A DNA stretch of 64,000 nt, from NCBI RefSeq assembly GCF_023973165.1, contig NZ_CP099547.1, positions 1,240,001 through 1,304,000 on the forward strand, read 5' to 3'. The stretch is from Arcanobacterium pinnipediorum (GTDB taxonomy: Bacteria > Actinomycetota > Actinomycetes > Actinomycetales > Actinomycetaceae). The notes below the pieces were generated by a model. The model ran no database searches and was not told where the DNA came from. It was given only the letters and a program-made list of their open reading frames with translations. Shown here piece by piece: positions 42,906 to 51,600 of the stretch; the first letter of the stretch is position 1, and every line of letters begins with the position of its first letter. The translations under genes and the position numbers were made by a program.

Positions 42906-43958
42906 ATGACTACTTCTCAGAGCATAATATCTCCTGGTTTGGTTCATCGCGGTGACAAAGTCGCCGTCTTGTCACCAGCGTGGGCAGCACCGGCATACTT
43001 CCCAGAGATTCACGCCCAGGCTATGCGCCGCCTAAAACATGAGTTAGACGTTGAACCGGTTGAGTTTGCGACGACGACGATGATGGGAGCTTTCCTTGAA
43101 CAACGCGCCGCAGATCTCAACGCGGCTTTTGCTGACCCCGACATCCGCGCTATCTTTACTACAGTTGGTGGCGATGATTTGATCCGGCTAACGCCTTTGC
43201 TTAACCGGGACTTAGTGGCTGCAGATCCGAAACCGTTCTTCGGATATTCCGATAACACCAATATTTTGAATTGGTTGTGGACTAACGGATTTGGAAGTTT
43301 CCACGGCGGTGCCACGCAGGTTCACTGGGGAACGGGTACGAAAATCGACCCTATCCACCTGTTGTCGCTACGCGGTGCATTGTTCGGCGATGACATTGTT
43401 TTACCTACGGTCACTGCATCTGAGGACTACGGCTTTGATTGGTCTGATCGGCGAGCATTGAGTCAAGACGTAGCACGTGAGCCAGCCATGGAGGTTGAGT
43501 TCATTGGCAGCGATAGCCTGGTGCGTGGCCCGACGTGGGGTGGATGTTTGGAAGTTTTAGATCAGATTGGAATGGCTGGCCGATTGCCAGATGCTGACGA
43601 TTTAGAAGGAGCCATCCTCATTTTTGAAACATCGGAGATCCTTCCGCCACCAGACTATGTTGGTCGTTGGGTTCGTGCTTTGGGCGAACGTGGATATTTA
43701 GAGGCTAGCGCCGGGTTGATGTTCGCTCAACCAGTTGTTGATGATCGAGATGCACCAGCACCCGATGCGGTCAAAGAGGCTCGACGCATGGCCTATCTGG
43801 ATTATCTCTTAACCAATGTGAGTCTATATCGCAACGATCTACTTGTTGTTATGGGCGTTGCGTTTGGCCACACCCGACCACAAGCGATTCTTCCCTACGG
43901 CGGCCAGGTTTCGATAGATCCCATTGCAGGTAAGATAACTGCACATTTTTCACGCTAA
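42906..43958 (+). CDS. S66-family peptidase (LD-carboxypeptidase / MccF-like)
   Basis: A 350-residue serine peptidase. FFGYSDNTNILNWLWTNG near residue 105 holds the nucleophile Ser; a Glu in LIFETSEI and His in GVAFGHTRPQAILPYGG complete the triad. The N-terminal GDKVAVLSPAWAAPAYF is the family opening. S66 enzymes include muramoyl tetrapeptide LD-carboxypeptidases and MccF-type proteins that cleave microcin C7-like nucleotide-peptides. Length and the missing signal peptide favour a cytosolic MccF-like role. Single gene. Confidence 0.87.
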   Translation: MTTSQSIISPGLVHRGDKVAVLSPAWAAPAYFPEIHAQAMRRLKHELDVEPVEFATTTMMGAFLEQRAADLNAAFADPDIRAIFTTVGGDDLIRLTPLLNRDLVAADPKPFFGYSDNTNILNWLWTNGFGSFHGGATQVHWGTGTKIDPIHLLSLRGALFGDDIVLPTVTASEDYGFDWSDRRALSQDVAREPAMEVEFIGSDSLVRGPTWGGCLEVLDQIGMAGRLPDADDLEGAILIFETSEILPPPDYVGRWVRALGERGYLEASAGLMFAQPVVDDRDAPAPDAVKEARRMAYLDYLLTNVSLYRNDLLVVMGVAFGHTRPQAILPYGGQVSIDPIAGKITAHFSR

Positions 43959-44152
43959 GCTCCACTAACCAGCTACCACCACAGGTCCATCATCGATGGC
44001 CCATCGACGTTTATTACCCAACCCTAACTATCGGTGTCGCTATAATGGGATTATGCTTTGAGCGTTGATAAAAGAGTTATCTACCGGAGAATCACCGCTA
44101 TCTAACGGGGAGTTTCTTCGCTATCACATATTTCACACGGAAGTGTCGCAAA

Positions 44153-44725
44153 ATGAAACGAACAATCGTTATCTACTCATCTGTTACCGGCTTCGCCCGC
44201 ACCTATGCGCAGTGGATTGCCCAAGATTTAGACGCTGACCTTTTCGAGCTCGACCATCTGATTCCGGTGCTGAAAAACGGGAGCCGTGCACTAAGTGATT
44301 ATGATTTGATCGTCTATGGTGCCGGGGTGCGTATGGGCATCATTCGTAAGTTTGCTACCTTCCGCAAGCTTATCAAACAGGCCGGATTATCGACGTCGAA
44401 AAAGATTATTGTCTGGGCCAATGGCGGCACTCCACAACATCCAGATCGTGACTATCGCAGTGCGTCGCGTACCTTTACCCGAGTCGAGCTTGCTCGCGAA
44501 GACTACTCCTATTTTTATTTAGAAGGCGGAGTACGTTATGAAGGATTAAATATTGTTGAAACCGCATTGTTGAAGACGTTTGCAAAACGAGTCCAAAGAT
44601 ATCGGGATCGAGGCGAATGGGCGCGAGCTGTTGCCGATCATATTGCTAACGGTTATGACCACACTGATCGCAACGCTATTGCCCCGCTCGTTGCGCGTGG
44701 CAAAGAAATACTCCAGCACCAATAA
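44153..44725 (+). CDS. Flavodoxin-domain protein (HemG-like)
   Basis: A 190-residue flavodoxin-fold protein. IVIYSSVTGFARTYAQWIA (4-22) is the FMN phosphate loop, in a T-G-x-x-[RK] form, and LIVYGAGVRMG the second loop. Some relatives are protoporphyrinogen oxidases (HemG) or quinone reductases; this one lacks the basic long insertion loop I would expect of HemG, so the electron acceptor is open. Ends 48 bases before a strong terminator. Confidence 0.78.
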   Translation: MKRTIVIYSSVTGFARTYAQWIAQDLDADLFELDHLIPVLKNGSRALSDYDLIVYGAGVRMGIIRKFATFRKLIKQAGLSTSKKIIVWANGGTPQHPDRDYRSASRTFTRVELAREDYSYFYLEGGVRYEGLNIVETALLKTFAKRVQRYRDRGEWARAVADHIANGYDHTDRNAIAPLVARGKEILQHQ

Positions 44726-44772
44726 CTGCGAAGATGCCGTTTTAGAGCGGCATGCTGGTGCTTGCGGGCACT

Positions 44773-44804
44773 AAAAAGGGACCGGATAACTCCGGTCCCT
44801 TTTT
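44773..44804. terminator. Bidirectional rho-independent terminator
   Basis: AAAAAGGGACCGGA (44773-44786) pairs with TCCGGTCCCTTTTT (44791-44804). Both strands end in T-runs, so it serves the flavodoxin gene and the convergent lipoprotein gene. Confidence 0.92.
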
Positions 44805-44854
44805 AAGTTAAGTATGAAACGTGAAGAGCTCACACGTAAGAACTACTTATCGTC

Positions 44855-45172
44855 TTACTTCTTCTCTTCGTCCTTCATTTTGTCGTCCGACATCTTGTCA
44901 TCCTTCATTTTGTCGTCTGACATCTTGTCGTCTTCCTTCATCTTGTCATCCGACATCTTGTCGTCTTCCTTCATCTTGTCATCCGACATCTTGTCAGAAT
45001 CCGACATCTTGTCGTCTTCCTTCATCTCGTCGTCCGACATCTTGGTGTCTGACATTTGCTTGTCGTCCATCTTGCCGTCATCCATCTTGCCGTCATCAGA
45101 ATTGCATGCAGCAAGACCCACAATGGAAATAAGAGCAGCAGCGGTACCAGCAGTGATTCGACGAATATTCAT
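44855..45172 (-). CDS. Small lipoprotein with Met/Asp/Lys repeats
   Basis: A 105-residue precursor. The signal peptide ends in a lipobox L-A-A-C (Cys 23). The 83-residue mature part is made almost only of Asp, Lys, Met, Ser and Glu in units such as DDKMSDDKMKE, with 14 methionines spaced 4-6 residues apart. It recalls, but does not match, the penta-MxKDx repeat proteins. Methionine-rich secreted segments often bind Cu(I); the acidic/basic mix is also that of a disordered linker. AAGGAGA precedes the start. Its promoter is the mirror partner of the dipZ promoter, so it is probably SigK-controlled. Function unknown. Confidence 0.8.
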   Translation of the reverse strand: MNIRRITAGTAAALISIVGLAACNSDDGKMDDGKMDDKQMSDTKMSDDEMKEDDKMSDSDKMSDDKMKEDDKMSDDKMKEDDKMSDDKMKDDKMSDDKMKDEEKK

Positions 45173-45223
45173 AAAGTCTCCTTATATAGTGAGGCGGTTT
45201 GCCTCAACGATCATTCACAGGTA

Positions 45224-45251
45224 GTTCGGAGCCGGTAGCGAATCGGATTGG
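45224..45251 (-). promoter_or_regulatory. SigK-type promoter of the lipoprotein gene
   Basis: On the minus strand CCAATCC (45251-45245), 15 bases, CCGAAC (45229-45224), then about 44 bases to the ATG. It has the same boxes and spacing as the promoter facing dipZ and resembles the M. tuberculosis SigK consensus (CCATCC/CCGAAT) as I remember it. Confidence 0.7.
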
Positions 45252-45295
45252 ATTAGTTTGAGTGAGCTATGGCACATCATAATTTTGGCGTTATT

Positions 45296-45323
45296 CCAAT
45301 CCAATACCCGAATTGATCCGAAC
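45296..45323 (+). promoter_or_regulatory. SigK-type promoter of dipZ-sigK-rskA
   Basis: CCAATCC (45296-45302), 15 bases, CCGAAC (45318-45323), about 32 bases before the dipZ ATG. Because sigK is the next gene, this predicts positive autoregulation. Confidence 0.7.
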
Positions 45324-45355
45324 TACCCATAGACTTTGCGAAAGGAAAAAATCTT

Positions 45356-47098
45356 ATGTCTTTGATACTCATCGGACTGCTCGGCGGTTTCATTACCGGA
45401 ATATCGCCGTGTATTCTCCCCGTTCTTCCAGTCATATTTCTCTCCGGCGCCCAAGGCGCTCAAACCTCAAATAAACCAGCGCAATCTATGGGCGGGAATT
45501 TCATCTCCCTAGGCGACTCAACCCCGTCGGCCACCCCAACAGTAACCACTGCGAACAAGCCCGTCTCCAAATGGCACCCCTACGCCGTCGTCGGTGGCCT
45601 GGTCCTAAGTTTTACTGCGTTTACGCTCTTTGGTTCAGCTTTGCTAACGCTGCTGAACCTCCCACAAGATTTCATCCGCTGGGCAGGAGTAATCATGCTC
45701 ATGCTCATTGGAATCGCAATGCTGATTCCACGCCTGATGGAACTCTTAGAAAAACCATTTGCTCGCTTTGCTAACACCAACTCCTCGAATTCTTCTAATG
45801 GATTCTGGCTCGGGGTTGTACTAGGTGCAGCATACGTGCCTTGTGCCGGTCCGGTACTTGCAGCAGTATCTGTTGCTGGAACCACCGGACAAATCGGCGT
45901 CGATACTGTGATGCTCGCTGTTTCCTTCGGAATTGGTACTTCTATTCCGCTATTGTTCTTTGCCTTGTCTGGCCAAAAGCTTACCGAACGTATCAGTGCA
46001 TTCCGTACCCGTCAACAACTCATCCGTGTTATTGCTGGTCTAGCAATGATCGGCCTAGCCTTCGGTATCATATTCGATCTGCCAGCTAAGGTGCAACGCG
46101 CATTGCCAGACTGGACTGCATCATTACAACAAAGCACCGAATCACTTTACGCTTCGGATAACGATGGCCCTTGTGTTGACGGCGCAGATCATCTAGCAGA
46201 CTGCGGTCCGCTACCTGAAATTTCCGGAGCAATCGCATGGTTTAACACCCCTGGAAACGAGCCACTGGACAAAGCTGAGTGGACCAACAACGTCACTCTC
46301 GTCGATTTCTGGGCCTACTCGTGCATTAACTGTCAGCGTTCGATCCCAGGTGTGGAAAAGCTCTACAAAACCTATAAGGATTCTGGCCTGAAGGTTATCG
46401 GCGTCCACTCCCCTGAATACGCCTTTGAAAAGGTAGCGGAAAATGTGAAAGCCGGTGGCGATAGCCTAGGCATCACCTACCCGATCGCCGTCGACTCTAA
46501 CCTCGTTACGTGGCAAAACTTCGACAACCATTACTGGCCCGCTCACTACCTGTCTGACGCTAAGGGGCAACTGCGCGCAATCAAGTACGGTGAGGGTGGC
46601 GAAGCAACTACAGAAAAGCTCGTCCGTGAACTTCTTCGCGATGCCAACCCCGGTATTGAATTGCCAGAACCAATTTTTAGCGAAGCTGATAATTCTTCGA
46701 CGCTTTCCGAGCGCAGCCCGGAAACCTATTTAGGCGCGGCTCGTGCGCAATACTACGCGCAAGGAAAACTTGTAGCAGGTAAGCTATCTGCAACGTTCCC
46801 GGAAAAACTTGCCTCAGATACCTTCGCACTAGATGGCACCTGGCAAGTCAGCGCCCAGTCCATTACCCCTGTTGATGAGGCCGGACGGCTACGACTGTCC
46901 TGGCGTGGCGCCCACGTCTACCTCGTCGCCTCGGGTGAAGGTGATATCACCTGGACCGAAGACGGCACCGAGCGAACCTTGACCATTTCTGGTGTACCAA
47001 ATGCACATGAGATCGTCAGCGCTCCGCACGGTTCTGCAGGGGTCATCGAACTCAACGTTTCCCCAGGAGTTGAACTCTACTCATTCACCTTTGGGTGA
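45356..47098 (+). CDS. dipZ: DipZ-like CcdA-thioredoxin fusion (extracytoplasmic thiol-disulfide protein)
   Basis: A 580-residue membrane protein. Residues 1-240 are a CcdA/DsbD-type transporter with [16 protein letters not shown] and a second [11 protein letters not shown] giving its two redox cysteines. Residues about 285-435 are an exported thioredoxin-like domain with [13 protein letters not shown] (C323, C326), and a beta-rich end follows (about 440-580). It moves reducing power from cytosolic thioredoxin to exported proteins. M. tuberculosis DipZ (Rv2874) has this architecture and belongs to the SigK regulon, which fits the sigK-rskA genes that follow with overlapping ends. Confidence 0.9.
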   Translation: MSLILIGLLGGFITGISPCILPVLPVIFLSGAQGAQTSNKPAQSMGGNFISLGDSTPSATPTVTTANKPVSKWHPYAVVGGLVLSFTAFTLFGSALLTLLNLPQDFIRWAGVIMLMLIGIAMLIPRLMELLEKPFARFANTNSSNSSNGFWLGVVLGAAYVPCAGPVLAAVSVAGTTGQIGVDTVMLAVSFGIGTSIPLLFFALSGQKLTERISAFRTRQQLIRVIAGLAMIGLAFGIIFDLPAKVQRALPDWTASLQQSTESLYASDNDGPCVDGADHLADCGPLPEISGAIAWFNTPGNEPLDKAEWTNNVTLVDFWAYSCINCQRSIPGVEKLYKTYKDSGLKVIGVHSPEYAFEKVAENVKAGGDSLGITYPIAVDSNLVTWQNFDNHYWPAHYLSDAKGQLRAIKYGEGGEATTEKLVRELLRDANPGIELPEPIFSEADNSSTLSERSPETYLGAARAQYYAQGKLVAGKLSATFPEKLASDTFALDGTWQVSAQSITPVDEAGRLRLSWRGAHVYLVASGEGDITWTEDGTERTLTISGVPNAHEIVSAPHGSAGVIELNVSPGVELYSFTFG

Positions 47099-47139
47099 GA
47101 CATTGTGACAAGTCTGGCAGAAAGCCGTACGATGGAAAC

Positions 47140-47694
47140 GTGGTATCTCAGCTTTCTGATCCAGACGATGTCTTACTATCCCGTATAGCTAACGGAGATC
47201 AACATGCCTTCGCTATCTTCTTCGACCGATGGTCTGGAAAAGTCTTGGCGTTGATCCGCCAGATCCTGATTGATCATTCACAATCAGAGGAAGTCCTCCA
47301 AGAAGTCTTTCTTGAAGTCTGGCAAAAAGCTCCGGCTTTCCAGAACACTCGCGGCCATGCGCGCAGTTGGCTAGTAACAATTGCGCGCCGGCGTGCGATT
47401 GACCGGGTTCGATCATCACAGTCAGCACGCGAACGCGACACCGCCTATGTCACCACAACGGTGGACTATGATCAGACGCTAGAAACCGTCGACCAGCGAA
47501 TGGAATCGCAGGCAGTGCGCCGCATGCTGGCCGACGTCGGCGAACCTCACTCATCAACTATCAAACTGGCATTCTTCACGGGATTAACTCACCGCGAAAT
47601 TGCCGACAAACAAAATGTTCCACTAGGAACAGTAAAAACTCGAATCCGAGATGGATTAGCAAAAATGAAACGATTTATGGAGGAGGAACGATGA
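47140..47694 (+). CDS. sigK: ECF RNA polymerase sigma factor SigK
   Basis: About 184 residues from the GTG at 47140, chosen because the resulting N-terminus aligns with SigK proteins; a GTG at 47095 overlapping the dipZ stop would add 15 residues. Sigma-2 is seen in HSQSEEVLQEVFLEVWQKAPAF and ARSWLVTIARRRAIDRVRS, and sigma-4 in TIKLAFFTGLTHREIADKQ with GTVKTRIRDGLAKMK. It would direct RNA polymerase to the CCAATCC/CCGAAC promoters at 45.2 kb. It lies between dipZ and rskA, with an ATGA overlap with the latter. Confidence 0.88.
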   Translation: MVSQLSDPDDVLLSRIANGDQHAFAIFFDRWSGKVLALIRQILIDHSQSEEVLQEVFLEVWQKAPAFQNTRGHARSWLVTIARRRAIDRVRSSQSARERDTAYVTTTVDYDQTLETVDQRMESQAVRRMLADVGEPHSSTIKLAFFTGLTHREIADKQNVPLGTVKTRIRDGLAKMKRFMEEER

Positions 47695-48407
47695 ATATCG
47701 ACAACGATATAGCGTTCCCAGATGACGTAGCTGGGGCGTTAGGCACCAGCTTGGCGCCTATCACTCCATCGGCTGACGTCCGGCAACGAATTTTGAGCAC
47801 GATCAGCTCCCTACCCCAGGAGCGCAGCACTGGGCTACGAAGCGTCCCTAACTTGGCAGCCGATGGCTCTGCCCATCCTGACAACCTCGTGCCACTTAGA
47901 TCTCGGCGTACACGCCTGATCCGCAACCTTTCGCAAGTAGCTGCAGCAGTAGTTTTAATTGGAGCGGGCGTTGGAATCGGTCGTTGGAGCACGCTCGATT
48001 CCATGGAGCACACCAGTAACTTTGCCGAACTAAACCAGGCACAAGATGTGGTACGCATTTCGGATAAAATGCCCGACGGGCATGTGGTGACCTTAATGTG
48101 GTCAGAGGAAATGAAGATGGCAGCGGTAACCATGCCACCTGAATTACAGGCTCCTCCAGGGCACAGCCTTGAAGTGTGGCTTCGCCACGGCAACCAGATA
48201 CGCAATGCTGGAACATACGAGCCAAGTAATACCGGACCGTTCTCGTTTATCGATGTCATGCCAGAAGACGGCGATGAACTCTTCGTAACAATCGAACCCG
48301 AGGGGCAATCTCAGCAACCTTCCAGCGAGGCGATCATTACCTGGAAGATTGACATTAGACACGCTCCTTCGGAACGAGCGAGCACACAGTCTAACTCGTC
48401 AGTCTAA
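47691..48407 (+). CDS. rskA: Anti-sigma-K factor RskA
   Basis: A 238-residue single-pass membrane protein: a cytosolic N-terminal part (1-85) that would hold SigK, one hydrophobic helix (about 88-108, LSQVAAAVVLIGAGVGIGRW) and an extracytoplasmic C-terminal domain (about 120-225) with PPGHSLEVWLRHGNQIRNAG, typical of RskA-C. In mycobacteria regulated intramembrane proteolysis releases the sigma factor. The start overlaps sigK in ATGA. Length is near that of M. tuberculosis RskA. Confidence 0.88.
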   Translation: MNIDNDIAFPDDVAGALGTSLAPITPSADVRQRILSTISSLPQERSTGLRSVPNLAADGSAHPDNLVPLRSRRTRLIRNLSQVAAAVVLIGAGVGIGRWSTLDSMEHTSNFAELNQAQDVVRISDKMPDGHVVTLMWSEEMKMAAVTMPPELQAPPGHSLEVWLRHGNQIRNAGTYEPSNTGPFSFIDVMPEDGDELFVTIEPEGQSQQPSSEAIITWKIDIRHAPSERASTQSNSSV

Positions 48408-48533
48408 GCAACTATTTAACGGCATCTGCTTGGGACGGCGCCGTTAAACGTCAGCTACTACTTACAAGGGTTCCAGCGACAGCGTGCGACGGCTAAATCC
48501 TCACTCGAACACTTCACCGCTCAAAACCGAAAT

Positions 48534-48570
48534 AGGTCTGGCTCCACATCATCGATGTGGAGCCAGACCT
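48534..48570. terminator. 17-bp perfect hairpin between rskA and the hexosaminidase gene
   Basis: AGGTCTGGCTCCACATC (48534-48550), ATC, and its complement (48554-48570), followed by TTTCATATCT; sits between two convergent stops. Confidence 0.82.
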
Positions 48571-48612
48571 TTTCATATCTCTCAGGTTTCGTAGCCCGGA
48601 GGCGAAACTATG

Positions 48613-51600
48613 CTAGTTTCGGCGTAGCCGGACCATTCCTGCACCAAGACCGAGTAATGATAGAGCGAGTAGACCAAAGCCCACTACACTAGCACCAGTC
48701 TTGGCTAGCACATTTCCAGATGTCGAGCCGGTCTGTGACGTGCCAGCACTTGGCTTATCTACCACGTTGAGCTTGATAACGGACATTGGTTGGGTACCTT
48801 CAACGCTGGAAATAGCAACAACGTAGTGGGTGCCAAGCTCAATTTCCTTATCGATGTTGACGACGTAGCTCTTTACAACACCATTGGCATCGGCCAGCAT
48901 CGCTGGCAGTGCCATTGGTAGTGAGTAGAGGTAGGCGCGGGCTGCCGCATTAGGTGCCAAACCTGTGAAATCAACAGCTACAGATTCACCACGGGCAACA
49001 CTGTAGCTTCCACCGAGCGTCAGTTTTCCAGATGCTAATGCGTCCTCGATAGCCTTAGAGTCTGCAAAGACCGGGCCAGATTGAATATCACCTGGTACTG
49101 GATCTGCCGGGTTCGGCTTCGGATCTGCTGGATCAGACGGGTTCGGCTTAGGATCTGCTGGATCAGACGGGTCCGGCTTCGGATCTACCGGATCAGACGG
49201 GTCCGGCTTCGGATCTGCTGGATCGGACGGGTCTGCCGGAGTGACAATACTTAGTTGGAAGTACCGCCGATTCTTCGGAGTAACAAGCTCGAACAGCTTC
49301 TTGTCCCAATCAGCATTTGCCGTGAAAGTTAAAGTCGCATCTTGGCCAGCAGCCACATTAGTGTGTGCAACGAGACTATGATCATCCCCTGCCCACAATG
49401 TTGCTTGACCATCAGCCACTATACCCGCAATATGCACACTAACTTCCGAACCGGCATTAACTTCAACAACCACAGGCTCAGTGCCCGGTTCTGCCAGTGC
49501 CACTGCTTTTTCACCCTCACCAACGGTTGCGACAAATTCTGCCATATCCCCGCATTCGCCATCGATACGGATCTCTGCTGCACCTGCGAAAGCGTCGTTA
49601 TTGTGAGAGTTTAGCCCAACAAGTTTCACGTATTGTGCCGATACCTCATCGAAGGAGACATACTGTGGCGCCGTCGAAGAGACAAACTGGCCAGTAGCTA
49701 CTGGCTGTGCCCAGTTTTGGCCATCAGTAGAGACATAAATCTCGTAGTCTTTAATGCGGGTATTTTGGATATCTTGGCGTGGAGTGTACTCCAAGCCCGA
49801 TACGGTACACGTCTTGTTGAGATTGAGGGAAATATGATGTGGGAATGGATCTGATCCACCCGCCCACTTCGTATGCCAGAACGTATCGGCTCGACCATCA
49901 ATTGCGGCCTGCGCAAATCCATTAGGAGCACGCTCGCCAGTGGTTTCCTCAGAATCATAGTCATGGACAGTCAAGCCCTCCACTGGGAATCTAAGCTCAC
50001 CGCCTGGATTTGGCGAAGACCAAATAGCAATCGAAGCACTCGCGCTACGCTCACCGTACACTGCACGCATCTGATAAACACCCGGGGCAGTATTTGCCGG
50101 AATCAAGATGTGAAGTGAACGAGCACCAGTAGCGTCTGGGCGAACTTCGCCTAGCTTCGTTTCCCCAAGGTAAACCTCAACTAAGGTATTAGGCTCGAAT
50201 TCGGAGATGCTGAATTCAACCCGATCTAGTGGTTGCGCAAAATCTTGACCAAGTTCGAGTCCAGCATCACCAGATGCAGACCATGGGGTGAACAATGGCG
50301 AAGTCGCTGTAGCTGCTGGATCGATAGTGATCACTGCCGTTGCAGATCGATCACCTGCAGTCAAGGTCACTTCGTGTTGCCCCGGAGTTGCAAAATTGTG
50401 ACGTGCCGTGAGCACATACATTCCGGAAGCATTGTATGCCGAACGATCCAAAGTAGATGTGATAGTTGCAGCCTGTGGAGTTGAACCATCACCCCAATCA
50501 ACCATAACCTCAAGACCATCGGCACCCACTAACGAACGTGAGGTGCCATCTTCGTCGTTAACTGAATCGGTTTGTACCTTGAGCCCATCAGCAGAAACTT
50601 TCGTTCCAGGCGCAGATAGGTATCCAAGTTGGAATACGCCTTCGGAAGTTGGCGACGAGGAACGAACGCCAGCGACGTCGTAACCCCATTCAGCGTCCGA
50701 ACCGTCGTAGAAGTTAGCTCCGTTAGCATTCAAATCGACGCCGATTTGCGAAATGCGCGACGCAAAATCAGTAACATCACGCTGATTTTGTGGAGTCCAG
50801 CCGATTTCGGCGTGTGACAGCACACGGTTGAACGTCAAGAATTCAACTTGGTCAATTCCACGAACTGTTTCAGACCACAACGGAGCTTCGTTTCCGGTGA
50901 TGGCGTCATCGGAGGTTAGGCCAATGAATTCACGTGGATCCCAGTTGTAGTAGGACTTAAAGTCACAGTTTCCATTACATGCCCAGGTCAAAGCCAATGG
51001 GGTCTTGCTATTGTACTTTTGGTCCAAATACGAATTCGCTCCACGGGAGAGCAAAACCTTAGCTCCGTGATCGTTGACAGCTGCTCGAGTAGCCGTTGCG
51101 TCGCCAACCCAGTAATGCATCACATCACCAGTCGTAATGCCATCAGCACGGGCGATTTCGTTCCATCCAATAGGCGTCTTGCCTGATTCACGAACAAAAT
51201 CCATTACTCGTCCCAGGAAGCGATTGTAAATTGCATCTGAATAACGAACGGTTAAAGCATGTGGTTCGTCGCCACCGATATGAATGTATGGTCCGGTGGT
51301 CATCTCTGCAATCTGGCCAAGTACATGCTTGACGAACGTCATCGAAATCTCAGCCTCAGGATGCAAGTATGAGTAGCCGACTGCCCCGGTACCATTGGCT
51401 GGTGCAGTTGGTTCAGCTTCGGTTGCTTCGTGTGAAGATCCAGGAATATTCAATTCTGGAATAGCATGCAAAGCCGCATTCGTGTGCCCTGGCAAGTCTA
51501 TTTCTGGAATGATCATCACGTGGTGGGCAGCTGCGTATTCCTGTAGCTCAACATAGTCTGCTTGAGTTAAGAATCCAGTGCGTCCCATTTCATCAGAGGC

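Noticed and set aside
44814..45224. Plus-strand frames rich in SSDILSS or CRPTSCH repeats
   Set aside because: They are reverse-strand shadows of the lipoprotein's repeats; the minus frame has a lipobox, ribosome site and promoter.
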